Shown: one piece after another, positions 1 to 6,896 of the stretch | Numbering within the stretch: position 1 is the stretch's first letter | Layout of the letters: every line of letters starts with the position of its first letter | Source: Pseudonocardiales bacterium | Lineage (GTDB): Bacteria > Actinomycetota > Actinomycetes > Mycobacteriales > Jatrophihabitantaceae | Direction of reading: 5' to 3' | DNA length: 11,823 nt | Assembly: GCA_025465405.1 (NCBI GenBank) | Contig: JAODNL010000169.1 | Coordinates: 1-11,823, forward strand | Program-made: the position numbers and the translations under genes | Notes under the pieces: model-generated | Seen by the model: only the letters and a program-made list of their open reading frames with translations | The model's database searches: none | What the model was told of the DNA's origin: nothing

Positions 1-581
1 GTCGCGACCACACGTGGCGCGACGGCGCCGACGAGTGGATCCGCGAAGTGCGTCGCGAGCTGCTCGATCCACCCCTCGGGTGGGACGCAGTCGCTGTCGA
101 CGAAGGCGACGAGCGCACTGCTGACACGGGCCAGTGCCGTGTTGCGGGCTGCGGCCGGTCCGCCGTTCTCCGTGCGGCGCAGCAGTGTCGCCGCGTGCGC
201 AGCCGCGACGCCGGCAACCGCCTGAGGCTCGCACGATCCGTCGTCGACGACGACCACGGGATGGGCGCGACCCAGGGCCGCCAGGCAGCGGTCCAGCAGC
301 ACGGGCCGGTCGCGGACCGGGATCACGATCGTGACGTCGGCCGGCTCCGACGCCGCGGGAGGGCGCGGCTGAACCAGGCCCGCGTCGGTCAGCCGCCGAG
401 CGAGCGTGCGCGCCGCAAGAGACGTTGCCGGGCCGGTCTGCAGCTCGGCCCACGCGCGGCGGCCGGCCGCGGACAGCCTCATCACACGCAGTGGCGAGCC
501 GCCGACGAGGGTGGACTCGTCGGGCTGCTTCGTGTCGTCGTCCACCGTGACCCGAAAGCCGGCCGGCAGTGGCCCGGTCAC
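1..581 (-). CDS. mftF: Mycofactocin glycosyltransferase MftF, N-terminal part (cut by window edge)
   Basis: The first 193 residues are visible; the C-terminus lies beyond base 1. The GTG start at 581 shares a GTGA overlap with the upstream SDR stop. Residues 1-75 (FRVTVDDDTK, then LVGGSPLRVMRLS at 25-37) look like the small PqqD-like/winged-helix N-terminal domain typical of MftF. A GT2 (GT-A fold) catalytic domain begins at about 82: IVIPVRDRP (85-93), VDDGS (112-116, nucleotide-sugar binding), NGGPAAARNTAL (139-150) and the DxD-type metal motif FVDSD (160-164). In mycobacteria MftF decorates mycofactocin with a beta-1,4-linked oligoglucose chain, probably at the cytoplasmic side of the membrane. 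Its place at the end of mftABCE-SDR supports the name. An unrelated GT2 is unlikely because of the fused N-terminal domain and the context. Confidence 0.9.
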   Translation of the reverse strand, partial: MTGPLPAGFRVTVDDDTKQPDESTLVGGSPLRVMRLSAAGRRAWAELQTGPATSLAARTLARRLTDAGLVQPRPPAASEPADVTIVIPVRDRPVLLDRCLAALGRAHPVVVVDDGSCEPQAVAGVAAAHAATLLRRTENGGPAAARNTALARVSSALVAFVDSDCVPPEGWIEQLATHFADPLVGAVAPRVVA

Positions 582-1399
582 AGCGCCAGCCCGCCGTCGA
601 CGGGCACCACGACACCAGTCATGCCGCTGCTGGCGGTTCCGGCGAGGAAGACCAACACCGCGGCGATCTCGTCCGGATCGAGCAGGCGACCGACCGGTTG
701 CTGGCCGCCGAACGACTCTGCGCCGGGCAGGCCGTACAGCCGTGCGCTCTCGTCCAGCATGCGCGTGGCGGTCGAGCCGGGGCTGACGGCGTTGGCGGTG
801 ACGCCGGTCGCGCCCAGCTCGCTGCCCAGCGCGCGAATCAGCCCACCGACACCGGCCTTCGCCGCGCAGTAGGCAGCGAGCATCGGCAGGCCTCGCGTGG
901 CTGCTGCGGATGCCACGGCGAGGAAGCGCCCGCTGCGCGGTTCGGGACGTCGCAACAGCGCGGGGATCGCAACCCGGGCGAGGTTCAGGACACCGCCGAG
1001 ATCGACGTCCAGGACGGCCTGCTCTCGAGCGCGGGGTACCTCCCACAGTGGCGCCCCGCCGGCGATCACCCCGGCGCAGGCGATCGCGGCATCCAGGCCG
1101 CCCCAGCGAGTCTCGGCCTCGGCGACCGCGGCGGCGATTGCCTCGACGTCACGGACGTCGGCGACGAACGGACGCACCCGGTCATCGCCACCGGCTCGTC
1201 GATTCGCGTCGGCGACGAGGCCGTGCAGCTCGGCCTCCGACGCCAGAGCGTAGGGCAGCGCGGCGTCGTCGGCCGCGCAGTCGACGGCGAGAACCGACCA
1301 GCCGTCGGCGGCAAGCGCCAGCACGGTGGCGGCGCCGATGCCCCGCCCCGCACCGGTGACCACTGCGACCCGAGCACGTCCGGCGGCCGAAGAGGTCAC
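578..1399 (-). CDS. Mycofactocin-associated short-chain dehydrogenase/reductase
   Basis: This 273-aa Rossmann-fold oxidoreductase starts at the GTG at 1399, whose bases overlap the mftE stop (GTGA). A start at 1450 is open but would overlap mftE by 55 bp. The nucleotide motif TGAGRGIG spans 15-22, Asp40 ends strand beta-2 (NAD over NADP), and the catalytic residues are Ser164, Tyr177 and Lys181 (YCAAK). About 40 residues separate Asp40 from the VADVRD motif at 79-84, roughly 15-20 more than a classical SDR. Such an insert is a feature of mycofactocin-coupled SDRs, whose NAD is held non-exchangeably and re-oxidised by mycofactocin. The NNAG motif reads ACAG (107-110), and the usual tetrad Asn appears to be Asp133. 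It ends PVDGGLAL, as SDRs do. The likely role is oxidation of an alcohol of unknown identity; it resembles the mycofactocin SDR subfamily found inside such cassettes. Confidence 0.87.
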   Translation of the reverse strand: MTSSAAGRARVAVVTGAGRGIGAATVLALAADGWSVLAVDCAADDAALPYALASEAELHGLVADANRRAGGDDRVRPFVADVRDVEAIAAAVAEAETRWGGLDAAIACAGVIAGGAPLWEVPRAREQAVLDVDLGGVLNLARVAIPALLRRPEPRSGRFLAVASAAATRGLPMLAAYCAAKAGVGGLIRALGSELGATGVTANAVSPGSTATRMLDESARLYGLPGAESFGGQQPVGRLLDPDEIAAVLVFLAGTASSGMTGVVVPVDGGLAL

Positions 1400-2118
1400 G
1401 TCGGCGCCACTTCCTTTGCCCGTTGTGCAATCGTGAATTCCGCGGGCCACTCGTCCACCATGTGGATCAGCTCGGCCGAGAGCCTGTCGAGAAGGGCCAC
1501 GCCCTCCTGTTCATGGGCTCCGGTCGGGTCGCCCAGCACGCCGGAGTCGCTCACGGCACGCACTCCCCCAGTCCGCAACAGCGGCCATAGCTCCGCCAAC
1601 GGACGGGTGTCCCCTGGCCCGGCCTTGACCATCTCGACGCGGTCCGGGGTCAGCGCCAGCAGCATCGACGTCTCGGGCCGGCCGGCGTGCGGGTCTCCGT
1701 CCCACCGCGGCATGAAAGATCGCACGTCGCGTGACTCGGCGCGCAGCCGGTCGACGGCGCGCGTCACCGGCTCGGCATTGCCGCCATGCGCCGAGACGAG
1801 CAGCAGGCGATCGAACGTCTCAGCCGCCGAGCGACCCAGTTCGACGAGCACGAGTTCGAGCGCCTCCTGCCCGATCGACAACGTCCCGGGATAGCCGGCG
1901 TGCTCGCCGCTGGACCCGTAGCCGAGCGGCGGTGCGACCAGCACGTCGTCACGCGCCGCGGCAAGCCGCTGGCAGAGCGCGATCGCGATGTCGGTGTCGG
2001 TGGACAGGGGCAGGTGCGGTCCGTGCTGCTCCGTCGAACCGAGCGGCACGGCTAGTAGTGCACCCGCGGCGGCCAGCGTGCTGACCTCGGGCCAGGCCAG
2101 GTCAGCCAGCAGGGCCAT
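1396..2118 (-). CDS. mftE: Mycofactocin peptidase MftE (creatininase family)
   Basis: This 240-aa protein has normal creatininase-fold length. Likely metal ligands are visible in GSTEQHG (Glu30, His32), Asp41 in LSTDTD, and His111 in SAHGGN. The family motif DPHAGRPETS (142-151) supplies His144 and Glu149. In the pathway MftE hydrolyses the MftC-modified MftA to release the cyclised C-terminal Val-Tyr unit (AHDP). It starts only 4 bp after the mftC stop and its stop is shared with the SDR start, so it is translationally coupled on both sides. mftD, which usually separates mftC from mftE, is absent here. A generic creatininase or creatinine amidohydrolase is the alternative, but the mft context makes MftE by far the better call. 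Confidence 0.93.
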   Translation of the reverse strand: MALLADLAWPEVSTLAAAGALLAVPLGSTEQHGPHLPLSTDTDIAIALCQRLAAARDDVLVAPPLGYGSSGEHAGYPGTLSIGQEALELVLVELGRSAAETFDRLLLVSAHGGNAEPVTRAVDRLRAESRDVRSFMPRWDGDPHAGRPETSMLLALTPDRVEMVKAGPGDTRPLAELWPLLRTGGVRAVSDSGVLGDPTGAHEQEGVALLDRLSAELIHMVDEWPAEFTIAQRAKEVAPT

Positions 2119-2122
2119 CGCG

Positions 2123-3331
2123 TCACCGACCTGGCGCGCCGAGCCCGGCGAGCGGGTTCTCGTTGCACGCGCTCACCGGCGGACGGCTGCCGAGCGTGAC
2201 CGGCACCGGCCGCGAGCGATGTGAATGGTCCAGGGACGGACGCGGCGCAGACGCACCGTCCACGCCCGCGAGCGCGGACTCGCCATGCCCTTTCACGCAC
2301 TCCGGATCGGGTCCGTCGAGCGGAAGGCCGGTGAAGAATTTCGCCGCCATGCAGCCGCCGCGACAAGCGTCGAAGGCCGAACACGAGCTGCACGCCCCGC
2401 CGGTCTGTGGCCGGCGCAGATCGGTGAACAGCTCGGAATGCCGCCACACCTCGGTGAAGCCACCGCTGCCGCGCACGTTGCCGGCCAGGAAGCTCTCGTG
2501 AATCGCGAACGGGCAGGCGTACACGTCGCCGACCGGATCGATCAGGCAGACGACGCGGCCCGCGCCGCAGAGGTTCAGGCCGGGCAGCGCCTCGCCGTAT
2601 CCCGCGAGGTGAAAGAACGAATCACCCGTCAACACGTTATCGCCGCGTGCGAGCAGCCAGTCGTACAACGTGCGCTGCTGCGCCGCGGTCGGATGCAGCT
2701 CGTCCCACACGTCCGCACCGCGACCGGACGGACGCAGCCTGGTGATGCGAAGCTGCGCGTCGAACCGGTCGGCAATGGCCTTGAACTCGTCCAGCTGGCC
2801 GATGTTGTGTCGCGTCATGACGACCGAGATCTTGAATCCGGTGAACCCGGCATCGGCCAGGTTACGCATCGCGCGCAGCGCGGTCTCGTAAGAACCGACA
2901 CCGCGCACCGCGTCGTTCACCTCGGCGGTCGCGCCGTCAAGAGAGATCTGTACGTCGACGTAGTCACTGTCCGCGAGTCGACGCGCGACGTCCGGGGTGA
3001 TCTTGACACCGTTCGTGGAGAACTTCACTCCGACGTGGTGGTCCGTGGCGTAGTCGACGAGCTCCCAGAAGTCCGGGCGCACGGTTGGCTCGCCGCCGCC
3101 GATGTTGACGTAGAACACCTGCATCCGTTCGAGCTCGTCGATCACGGCTTTGCACTCCGCCGTGCTCAGTTCGCGCGGATCCCGCCGACCGGAACTGGAC
3201 AGGCAGTGCACGCAGGACAGGTTGCAGGCGTACGTCAGCTCCCACGTCAGGCAGATCGGAGCATCGAGGCCGAACTGGAACTGCTCGACCAGGGATCCGA
3301 CGCGATGGGACGGCGCGGCAACGGCGGTCAT
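2123..3331 (-). CDS. mftC: Mycofactocin radical SAM maturase MftC
   Basis: This 402-aa radical SAM/SPASM enzyme is close to the usual MftC length. Cys36, Cys40 and Cys43 (CNLSCVHC) bind the SAM-cleaving 4Fe-4S cluster, and GGGEP (78-82) is the SAM-contact motif. The SPASM region contributes Cys255, 262, 273, 314, 317, 323, 327 and 345 for two auxiliary clusters. The C-terminal tail contains SACNENPLAGL (387-397), which resembles the conserved tail of MftC proteins. With MftB, MftC oxidatively decarboxylates the C-terminal Tyr of MftA and then forms the C-C bond to the penultimate Val. The ATG start overlaps the mftB stop as ATGA. No frameshift or missing cluster ligand is seen. Confidence 0.96.
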   Translation of the reverse strand: MTAVAAPSHRVGSLVEQFQFGLDAPICLTWELTYACNLSCVHCLSSSGRRDPRELSTAECKAVIDELERMQVFYVNIGGGEPTVRPDFWELVDYATDHHVGVKFSTNGVKITPDVARRLADSDYVDVQISLDGATAEVNDAVRGVGSYETALRAMRNLADAGFTGFKISVVMTRHNIGQLDEFKAIADRFDAQLRITRLRPSGRGADVWDELHPTAAQQRTLYDWLLARGDNVLTGDSFFHLAGYGEALPGLNLCGAGRVVCLIDPVGDVYACPFAIHESFLAGNVRGSGGFTEVWRHSELFTDLRRPQTGGACSSCSAFDACRGGCMAAKFFTGLPLDGPDPECVKGHGESALAGVDGASAPRPSLDHSHRSRPVPVTLGSRPPVSACNENPLAGLGAPGR

Positions 3332-3636
3332 GGGGCTGTCCTCTCACAGATCATGCTGGACGCGGCCAGGCCGGCGAGCGCGGATACGTAGGCGGGCATC
3401 TCGTCGGCACCCACGCCGGCGGCCACGCAGGCGGTTCGCGCACTGCGCTCGGATTCCAGCGAGCTGACGACCGTCAGCAGGGTCCGGTTCTTCAGGAACG
3501 ACAATCGGCGGGTGCCGAAGTGATACAACAACGCGCCGAAGCGTTCGGGCCGGATCGACACCTGCGGGTGCAGCCGCCATCCGTGGTCGAGTTCGAACGC
3601 CGACGCGAGCGACTGCCCGATCCGGTCAGTAGACAC
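3328..3636 (-). CDS. mftB: Mycofactocin peptide chaperone MftB
   Basis: This 102-aa RRE-type (PqqD-like) peptide-binding protein presents MftA to MftC. The family signature is clear: WRLHPQVSIRPERFGALLYHF (20-40), then TRRLSFLKN (42-50). The GTG start at 3636 lies inside mftA, giving an 11-bp overlap. The Shine-Dalgarno match for this GTG is weak, so translation is probably re-initiation after MftA. The stop overlaps the mftC start (ATGA). Length and order (A-B-C) are those of the standard cassette, and no in-frame later start would keep the conserved N-terminus. Confidence 0.95.
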   Translation of the reverse strand: MSTDRIGQSLASAFELDHGWRLHPQVSIRPERFGALLYHFGTRRLSFLKNRTLLTVVSSLESERSARTACVAAGVGADEMPAYVSALAGLAASSMICERTAP

Positions 3637-3739
3637 CGCACATGCCGTCGATCGAGACTTCCTCCACGAGCACGTCCTCGACGAGCGCCTCGGCGGTCTC
3701 GTCGTCCGGCTCGATCACCACAACGGTGTCCTCGGCCAT
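3626..3739 (-). CDS. mftA: Mycofactocin precursor peptide MftA
   Basis: This 37-aa RiPP precursor begins MAEDTVVVIEP and ends IDGMCGVY followed by TGA. The acidic leader is typical, and the invariant C-terminal core IDGMCGVY is the hallmark of MftA. Val36 and Tyr37 are the atoms that become mycofactocin. MftB binds the leader, MftC decarboxylates and crosslinks Tyr37 to Val36, and MftE cuts off the product. The ATG at 3739 has a purine-rich site (GGAAGGAAG) about 7 nt upstream. It is the first gene of the minus-strand operon, overlaps mftB by 11 bp and faces mftR across a 120-bp gap. Confidence 0.97.
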   Translation of the reverse strand: MAEDTVVVIEPDDETAEALVEDVLVEEVSIDGMCGVY

Positions 3740-3805
3740 GTCAGCTTCCTTCCGTCGCACGGGTGGATCCCACGGATATTCGACACGGAGTGACGAATAG
3801 TTCTT

Positions 3806-3834
3806 ACGTTATCGTCACCGGGTGACGCAATCAA
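3806..3834 (-). promoter_or_regulatory. Candidate mftA operon promoter
   Basis: On the minus strand a -35-like TTGATT (3829-3834; four of six consensus bases) is followed, after exactly 17 bp, by a -10-like TAACGT (3806-3811; three of six). It would give an mftA leader of about 60 nt. The hexamers are imperfect, but spacing and placement fit. The inverted repeat at 3813-3827 fills the spacer, so a bound repressor would block RNA polymerase. No transcript data are available. Confidence 0.5.
3813..3827. promoter_or_regulatory. Inverted repeat, probable MftR operator
   Basis: CGTCACC, one central G, and GGTGACG make a perfect 7-bp inverted repeat in the mftA/mftR divergent gap. TetR-family dimers bind sites of this kind near their own gene. 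A further half-site GTGACG lies at 3790-3795. That MftR binds here is inferred from position only. Confidence 0.6.
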
Positions 3835-3859
3835 GAGCCTGACCGGAGAGGCGATCGCC

Positions 3860-4501
3860 ATGTCCCTCGAGGAGCAGTCGGGTAACGGCGCTCGCCGGGG
3901 GCGACCGCCGGGCACGAGTGCGCGTGCGCTGGAACTGATCGCGCTGCGCCTGTTCACCGAGCAGGGCTTCGACGAGACGACCGTCGAGCAGATCGCGGCG
4001 GCAGCCGGCGTGAGCCGCAGGACGTTCTTCCGGTACTTCGATTCGAAGGCCGCCGTGCTGTGGCACGACTTCGACGGAGAAGTGGACGCGTTGCGCGACG
4101 CGTTCGAACGGGTACCTGCGGACGTCCCGCTGATGGACGCCATCAGAAACGTCGTCGTCGGCGTCAACCGGTACCGCGCCGAGGACGTGCCGGAGCTACG
4201 CACCCGGATGAACCTGATCGGCTCCGTGCCGGCTCTGCAAGCAAGCGCCGCCCCGCATTACGACGCGTGGGAACGAGCGGTCGGCGACTTTGCCGCGGCC
4301 CGCCGCGGTGAGTCCACGGATGCGCTGATTCCGCTCGCCATCGGCCGGACCACGCTCGCCGCCTGCCGCGCGGCCTACGACCAATGGGTCGTTCGGGCCG
4401 ACGCCGACCTGACCGTCTATCTCGAGGCGGCGCTTCGCTCGCTCGCCGCCGGTTTCGGCGAATCCGCGACATCCGGCAATTCGGTGCGCGCGCTACGTTG
4501 A
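3860..4501 (+). CDS. mftR: Mycofactocin regulator MftR (TetR family)
   Basis: This 213-aa TetR-family repressor has the DNA-binding domain at residues 14-68: GRPPGTSARA, LFTEQGFDETTVEQIAAAAG, and the recognition helix VSRRTFFRYF (51-60). The C-terminal part (about 75-200) would be the all-alpha ligand and dimer domain and is less conserved. It is divergent from mftA, the standard place for MftR. In mycobacteria MftR represses the mft operon and is released by long-chain acyl-CoAs. The ATG at 3860 has an AGAGG-type site upstream. The PucR-like gene starts 29 bp after its stop, so the two may share a transcript. Confidence 0.9.
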   Translation: MSLEEQSGNGARRGRPPGTSARALELIALRLFTEQGFDETTVEQIAAAAGVSRRTFFRYFDSKAAVLWHDFDGEVDALRDAFERVPADVPLMDAIRNVVVGVNRYRAEDVPELRTRMNLIGSVPALQASAAPHYDAWERAVGDFAAARRGESTDALIPLAIGRTTLAACRAAYDQWVVRADADLTVYLEAALRSLAAGFGESATSGNSVRALR

Positions 4502-4530
4502 CATGAGTCGCCGCGGGGAAGGACTTCACG

Positions 4531-6198
4531 ATGAACCCAATTCTCCCGCCATCGAATATCGAACTGAGCAGCCAGCTGTCGACGTTCTACGGATTGTTCG
4601 TCCTCTCGCTGATCATGTTCGGCCTCCAGGACGAGGACGAGATCTTCCGGTTGGCAATCTCGGCGGTGCCTTCGTTGGGACCGTTCCGGGTCGCGAATAC
4701 CGATCGCGGACTCGGGTCCGGCGAGGGCGTACTGGAGGCGGTCCGGGACCCGGACGAGCCGCAGACCGTTGACGACAGCGAGCCGGAAGCGCGATTGGAG
4801 ATCGCCGGATTCGGATGGGCGCGGACGTACGAGCTACGAGGCTTCGACCGCGTCCACGGACACCTTGTCGCGGTCTCCGATGGCACGCCGAGCGAGCACG
4901 AGCAGTTCCTGCTCAAGGCTCTGGTACATCAAACGTCGGCGGCGCTGTCCAGCGCCGGCATGTATTCGGACGCGGTGCGGCGTAGCGATCGGCTGAGTGT
5001 CCTCAACGACGAGAAGGCCTCAGCGAATCACCGCCTGCAGGACACGATCTCGAGCCTGGAGCGCCAGGCCCGCACACATGAGCGCCTCGCGCAGGCCATG
5101 GCCCGCGAAGGGGAAGCCGGACTCGTCGACGCGCTGTACGAGTTGACCGGTCTGGCCGCGGCCATCGAGGATCAGTTCGGCAATCTGAAAGTGTGGGCCG
5201 GGCCTGATCGCTCGCCTGCGCCGCGGAAATTGAGCATTGGGCGCTTGGCGGAGCTTCGGCGGCGGATGCTCGCGAGCAACGGGCGCCCCATTCGAGCCGG
5301 TGGCCGGCTGATGGCCAGGGCGAAGCCCGGGACCGACGTCCTGGGCTTCGTAACGCTGCTGGATCCACATCGACAAGGTGCGATGTACGAGACCCTCGTT
5401 CTCGAACAGGCCTCGAGCCTGTTGGCGATGGAACTGGCTCACCAGCGGGGCGTGGCTGAACTCGAACTCCGGCTGCGCCGAGAGTTGGTCGACGAGCTAC
5501 TCGACGGCGCCGATTCGGCCAGCGTGTATCCCCGAGCGGCTGCCGTCGGGCACGACCTGCAGGGCCCGCACCACGTCCTCTCGCTGCGGTGGCGCGGCGA
5601 CGCCGACGAGCGCGCCACCGCGGCGGCGGCGGAACGGGCGCTGGACCATCTCGGCAACAGCTGGCTGCTGGCGCGGCGCCAAGGCCGGTGCGTCGTGATC
5701 GTGCAAGGACTGCCGGACACGCGCCGGCTCTTCGAGGCGATCGCCGCCGACCTGAGTCCGGACGGTTCGATCGGCGTCGGCCGGACCTGTGACGTGCCCG
5801 CACAGATTCCGGAGTCCTACGAGCAGAGCGTGCGCGCACTCAGCATCCGCGAGCGATCTCGATCCCCGAACGGTGTCACCTCGTTCGCCGAGCTCGGCGT
5901 CTACCGCATCCTCGGCACGCCCCAGACGATGGACGACGTCGCGGCGTTCGTCGAACAGTGGCTCGGCGCGCTACTCGCCTACGACGCGCGACGGCATACC
6001 GATCTCGTCGCGACGCTGGCGCAATATCTTGACTGCGGGGGTAACTACGACCAGACGGCGGACGCGCTACTCATCCATCGAAGTACCTTGCGTTACCGGC
6101 TACGACGGATCCGCGAACTGGCCGACGTCGATCTCGGCGACGTGGACAGCCGGTTGAACCTGCATCTGGCGACTCGGGCGTGGAAGATCATCAACTGA
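4531..6198 (+). CDS. PucR/CdaR-like transcriptional regulator with N-terminal sensor domains
   Basis: This 555-aa regulator shows four parts. Residues 15-145 look like a GAF-type sensor, about 150-195 form a charged heptad-rich coiled coil (RRSDRLSVLNDEKASANHRL), and about 200-305 look like a second GAF-like domain. Residues 310-445 resemble the GGDEF-derived CdaR domain (VVIVQGL, GSIGVGRT), followed by a PucR-type HTH at about 488-550: YLDCGGNYDQTADALLIHRS and TLRYRLRRIREL. Such proteins usually activate nearby catabolic genes in response to a small molecule. The ATG at 4531 has GGGGAAGGA upstream. It sits directly behind mftR, so its target could be the mft operon or mycofactocin-dependent alcohol catabolism, but that is inference. 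The effector is unknown, and the GAF calls rest on pattern only. Confidence 0.82.
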   Translation: MNPILPPSNIELSSQLSTFYGLFVLSLIMFGLQDEDEIFRLAISAVPSLGPFRVANTDRGLGSGEGVLEAVRDPDEPQTVDDSEPEARLEIAGFGWARTYELRGFDRVHGHLVAVSDGTPSEHEQFLLKALVHQTSAALSSAGMYSDAVRRSDRLSVLNDEKASANHRLQDTISSLERQARTHERLAQAMAREGEAGLVDALYELTGLAAAIEDQFGNLKVWAGPDRSPAPRKLSIGRLAELRRRMLASNGRPIRAGGRLMARAKPGTDVLGFVTLLDPHRQGAMYETLVLEQASSLLAMELAHQRGVAELELRLRRELVDELLDGADSASVYPRAAAVGHDLQGPHHVLSLRWRGDADERATAAAAERALDHLGNSWLLARRQGRCVVIVQGLPDTRRLFEAIAADLSPDGSIGVGRTCDVPAQIPESYEQSVRALSIRERSRSPNGVTSFAELGVYRILGTPQTMDDVAAFVEQWLGALLAYDARRHTDLVATLAQYLDCGGNYDQTADALLIHRSTLRYRLRRIRELADVDLGDVDSRLNLHLATRAWKIIN

Positions 6199-6285
6199 CG
6201 TCTGATCCCGCAGAGCGACTTCGCGGCACACGATACGTCCCACGAGGTCCAGGACGCGACGGGCACGGCCCACGACGATGAGAGC

Positions 6286-6867
6286 ATGGCCAGCCAACTG
6301 CAGAGCAACACGGACTTCCGCCGGTACACCGACCCGGACCCGGTTACGGCGTATCGAGCGGACGCCGCGCCGCATTGGCACCTGATAGGGCAGGAATTAC
6401 GTCCCGTGCATGAACAGCTGGACACGCTCTCAGATGCGGCCGTCTGGTCCTCGCTTGCCATGCCGGCGTCGACCACTGCGCCCGCTGACAACGGAATGGC
6501 AGTCCGGCTGCCGGGCTTCGCGGTGGCGTCGGTGATGCGCGGCAATGAGTACAGCTGCGTCGTGATCACCGGAGACCTTGACGGACGTGCCGTTGCTCAA
6601 GTCCGGAGCTACCTGCGAGCGGTGCTCGATTCCGGCGCCCGCTGGGTCCTCGTCGATCTGTCTGGTGCCGGACAGGGCGCGGAGCGGCTCGCCCCGACCC
6701 TCATGCAGTCGCAGCTTCGGTTGTGGGCAAGGCATGGCGTGCTGGTGCTACTGAATGTTCCTGCTCAGATTCAGGCCGCGTACACACTCGGCCGGTTGTC
6801 GCAGGCATTGTTCACCTGCGATCCGGCGCACTGGCCAGCGGTTCCCGGCTCAGCCGTCTCCTCCTAG
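6286..6867 (+). CDS. STAS-domain protein lacking the phospho-serine
   Basis: This 193-aa protein carries a STAS domain at about 87-180: YSCVVITGDLD, VLVDLSGAGQG (121-131), and GVLVLLNVPAQIQAAYTLGRL (151-171) with the pattern of an anti-anti-sigma fold. In SpoIIAA-like antagonists a Ser about nine residues after DLSG is phosphorylated; here that stretch reads AERLAP, so no Ser is present. The first 85 residues (Tyr-, Trp- and Asp-containing, no recognised domain) have high third-position GC, so they are probably coding; an internal Met59 or Met71 could be the true start. Partner and function are unknown. It is probably a non-phosphorylated partner-switch or scaffold protein, near MEDS and GAF-ANTAR genes that suit stress signalling. 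Confidence 0.75.
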   Translation: MASQLQSNTDFRRYTDPDPVTAYRADAAPHWHLIGQELRPVHEQLDTLSDAAVWSSLAMPASTTAPADNGMAVRLPGFAVASVMRGNEYSCVVITGDLDGRAVAQVRSYLRAVLDSGARWVLVDLSGAGQGAERLAPTLMQSQLRLWARHGVLVLLNVPAQIQAAYTLGRLSQALFTCDPAHWPAVPGSAVSS

Positions 6868-6896
6868 AGCGCGCGTGACGCGAGGAGTACGGCGGC

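Noticed and set aside
569..1894. Long plus-strand open frame (441 codons) opposite the SDR and mftE
   Set aside because: It is antisense to two recognised genes with clear motifs. The product is Arg-, Ser- and Gly-rich without domain signs, as expected of a high-GC shadow frame.
2225..3391. Plus-strand open frame (388 codons) opposite mftC
   Set aside because: It mirrors mftC, whose Fe-S cysteine motifs and family tail are unmistakable; its own product has no recognisable fold.
5003..5839. Minus-strand frame (278 codons) opposite the PucR-like gene
   Set aside because: Arg- and Pro-rich shadow product; the plus strand has an intact PucR-type protein.
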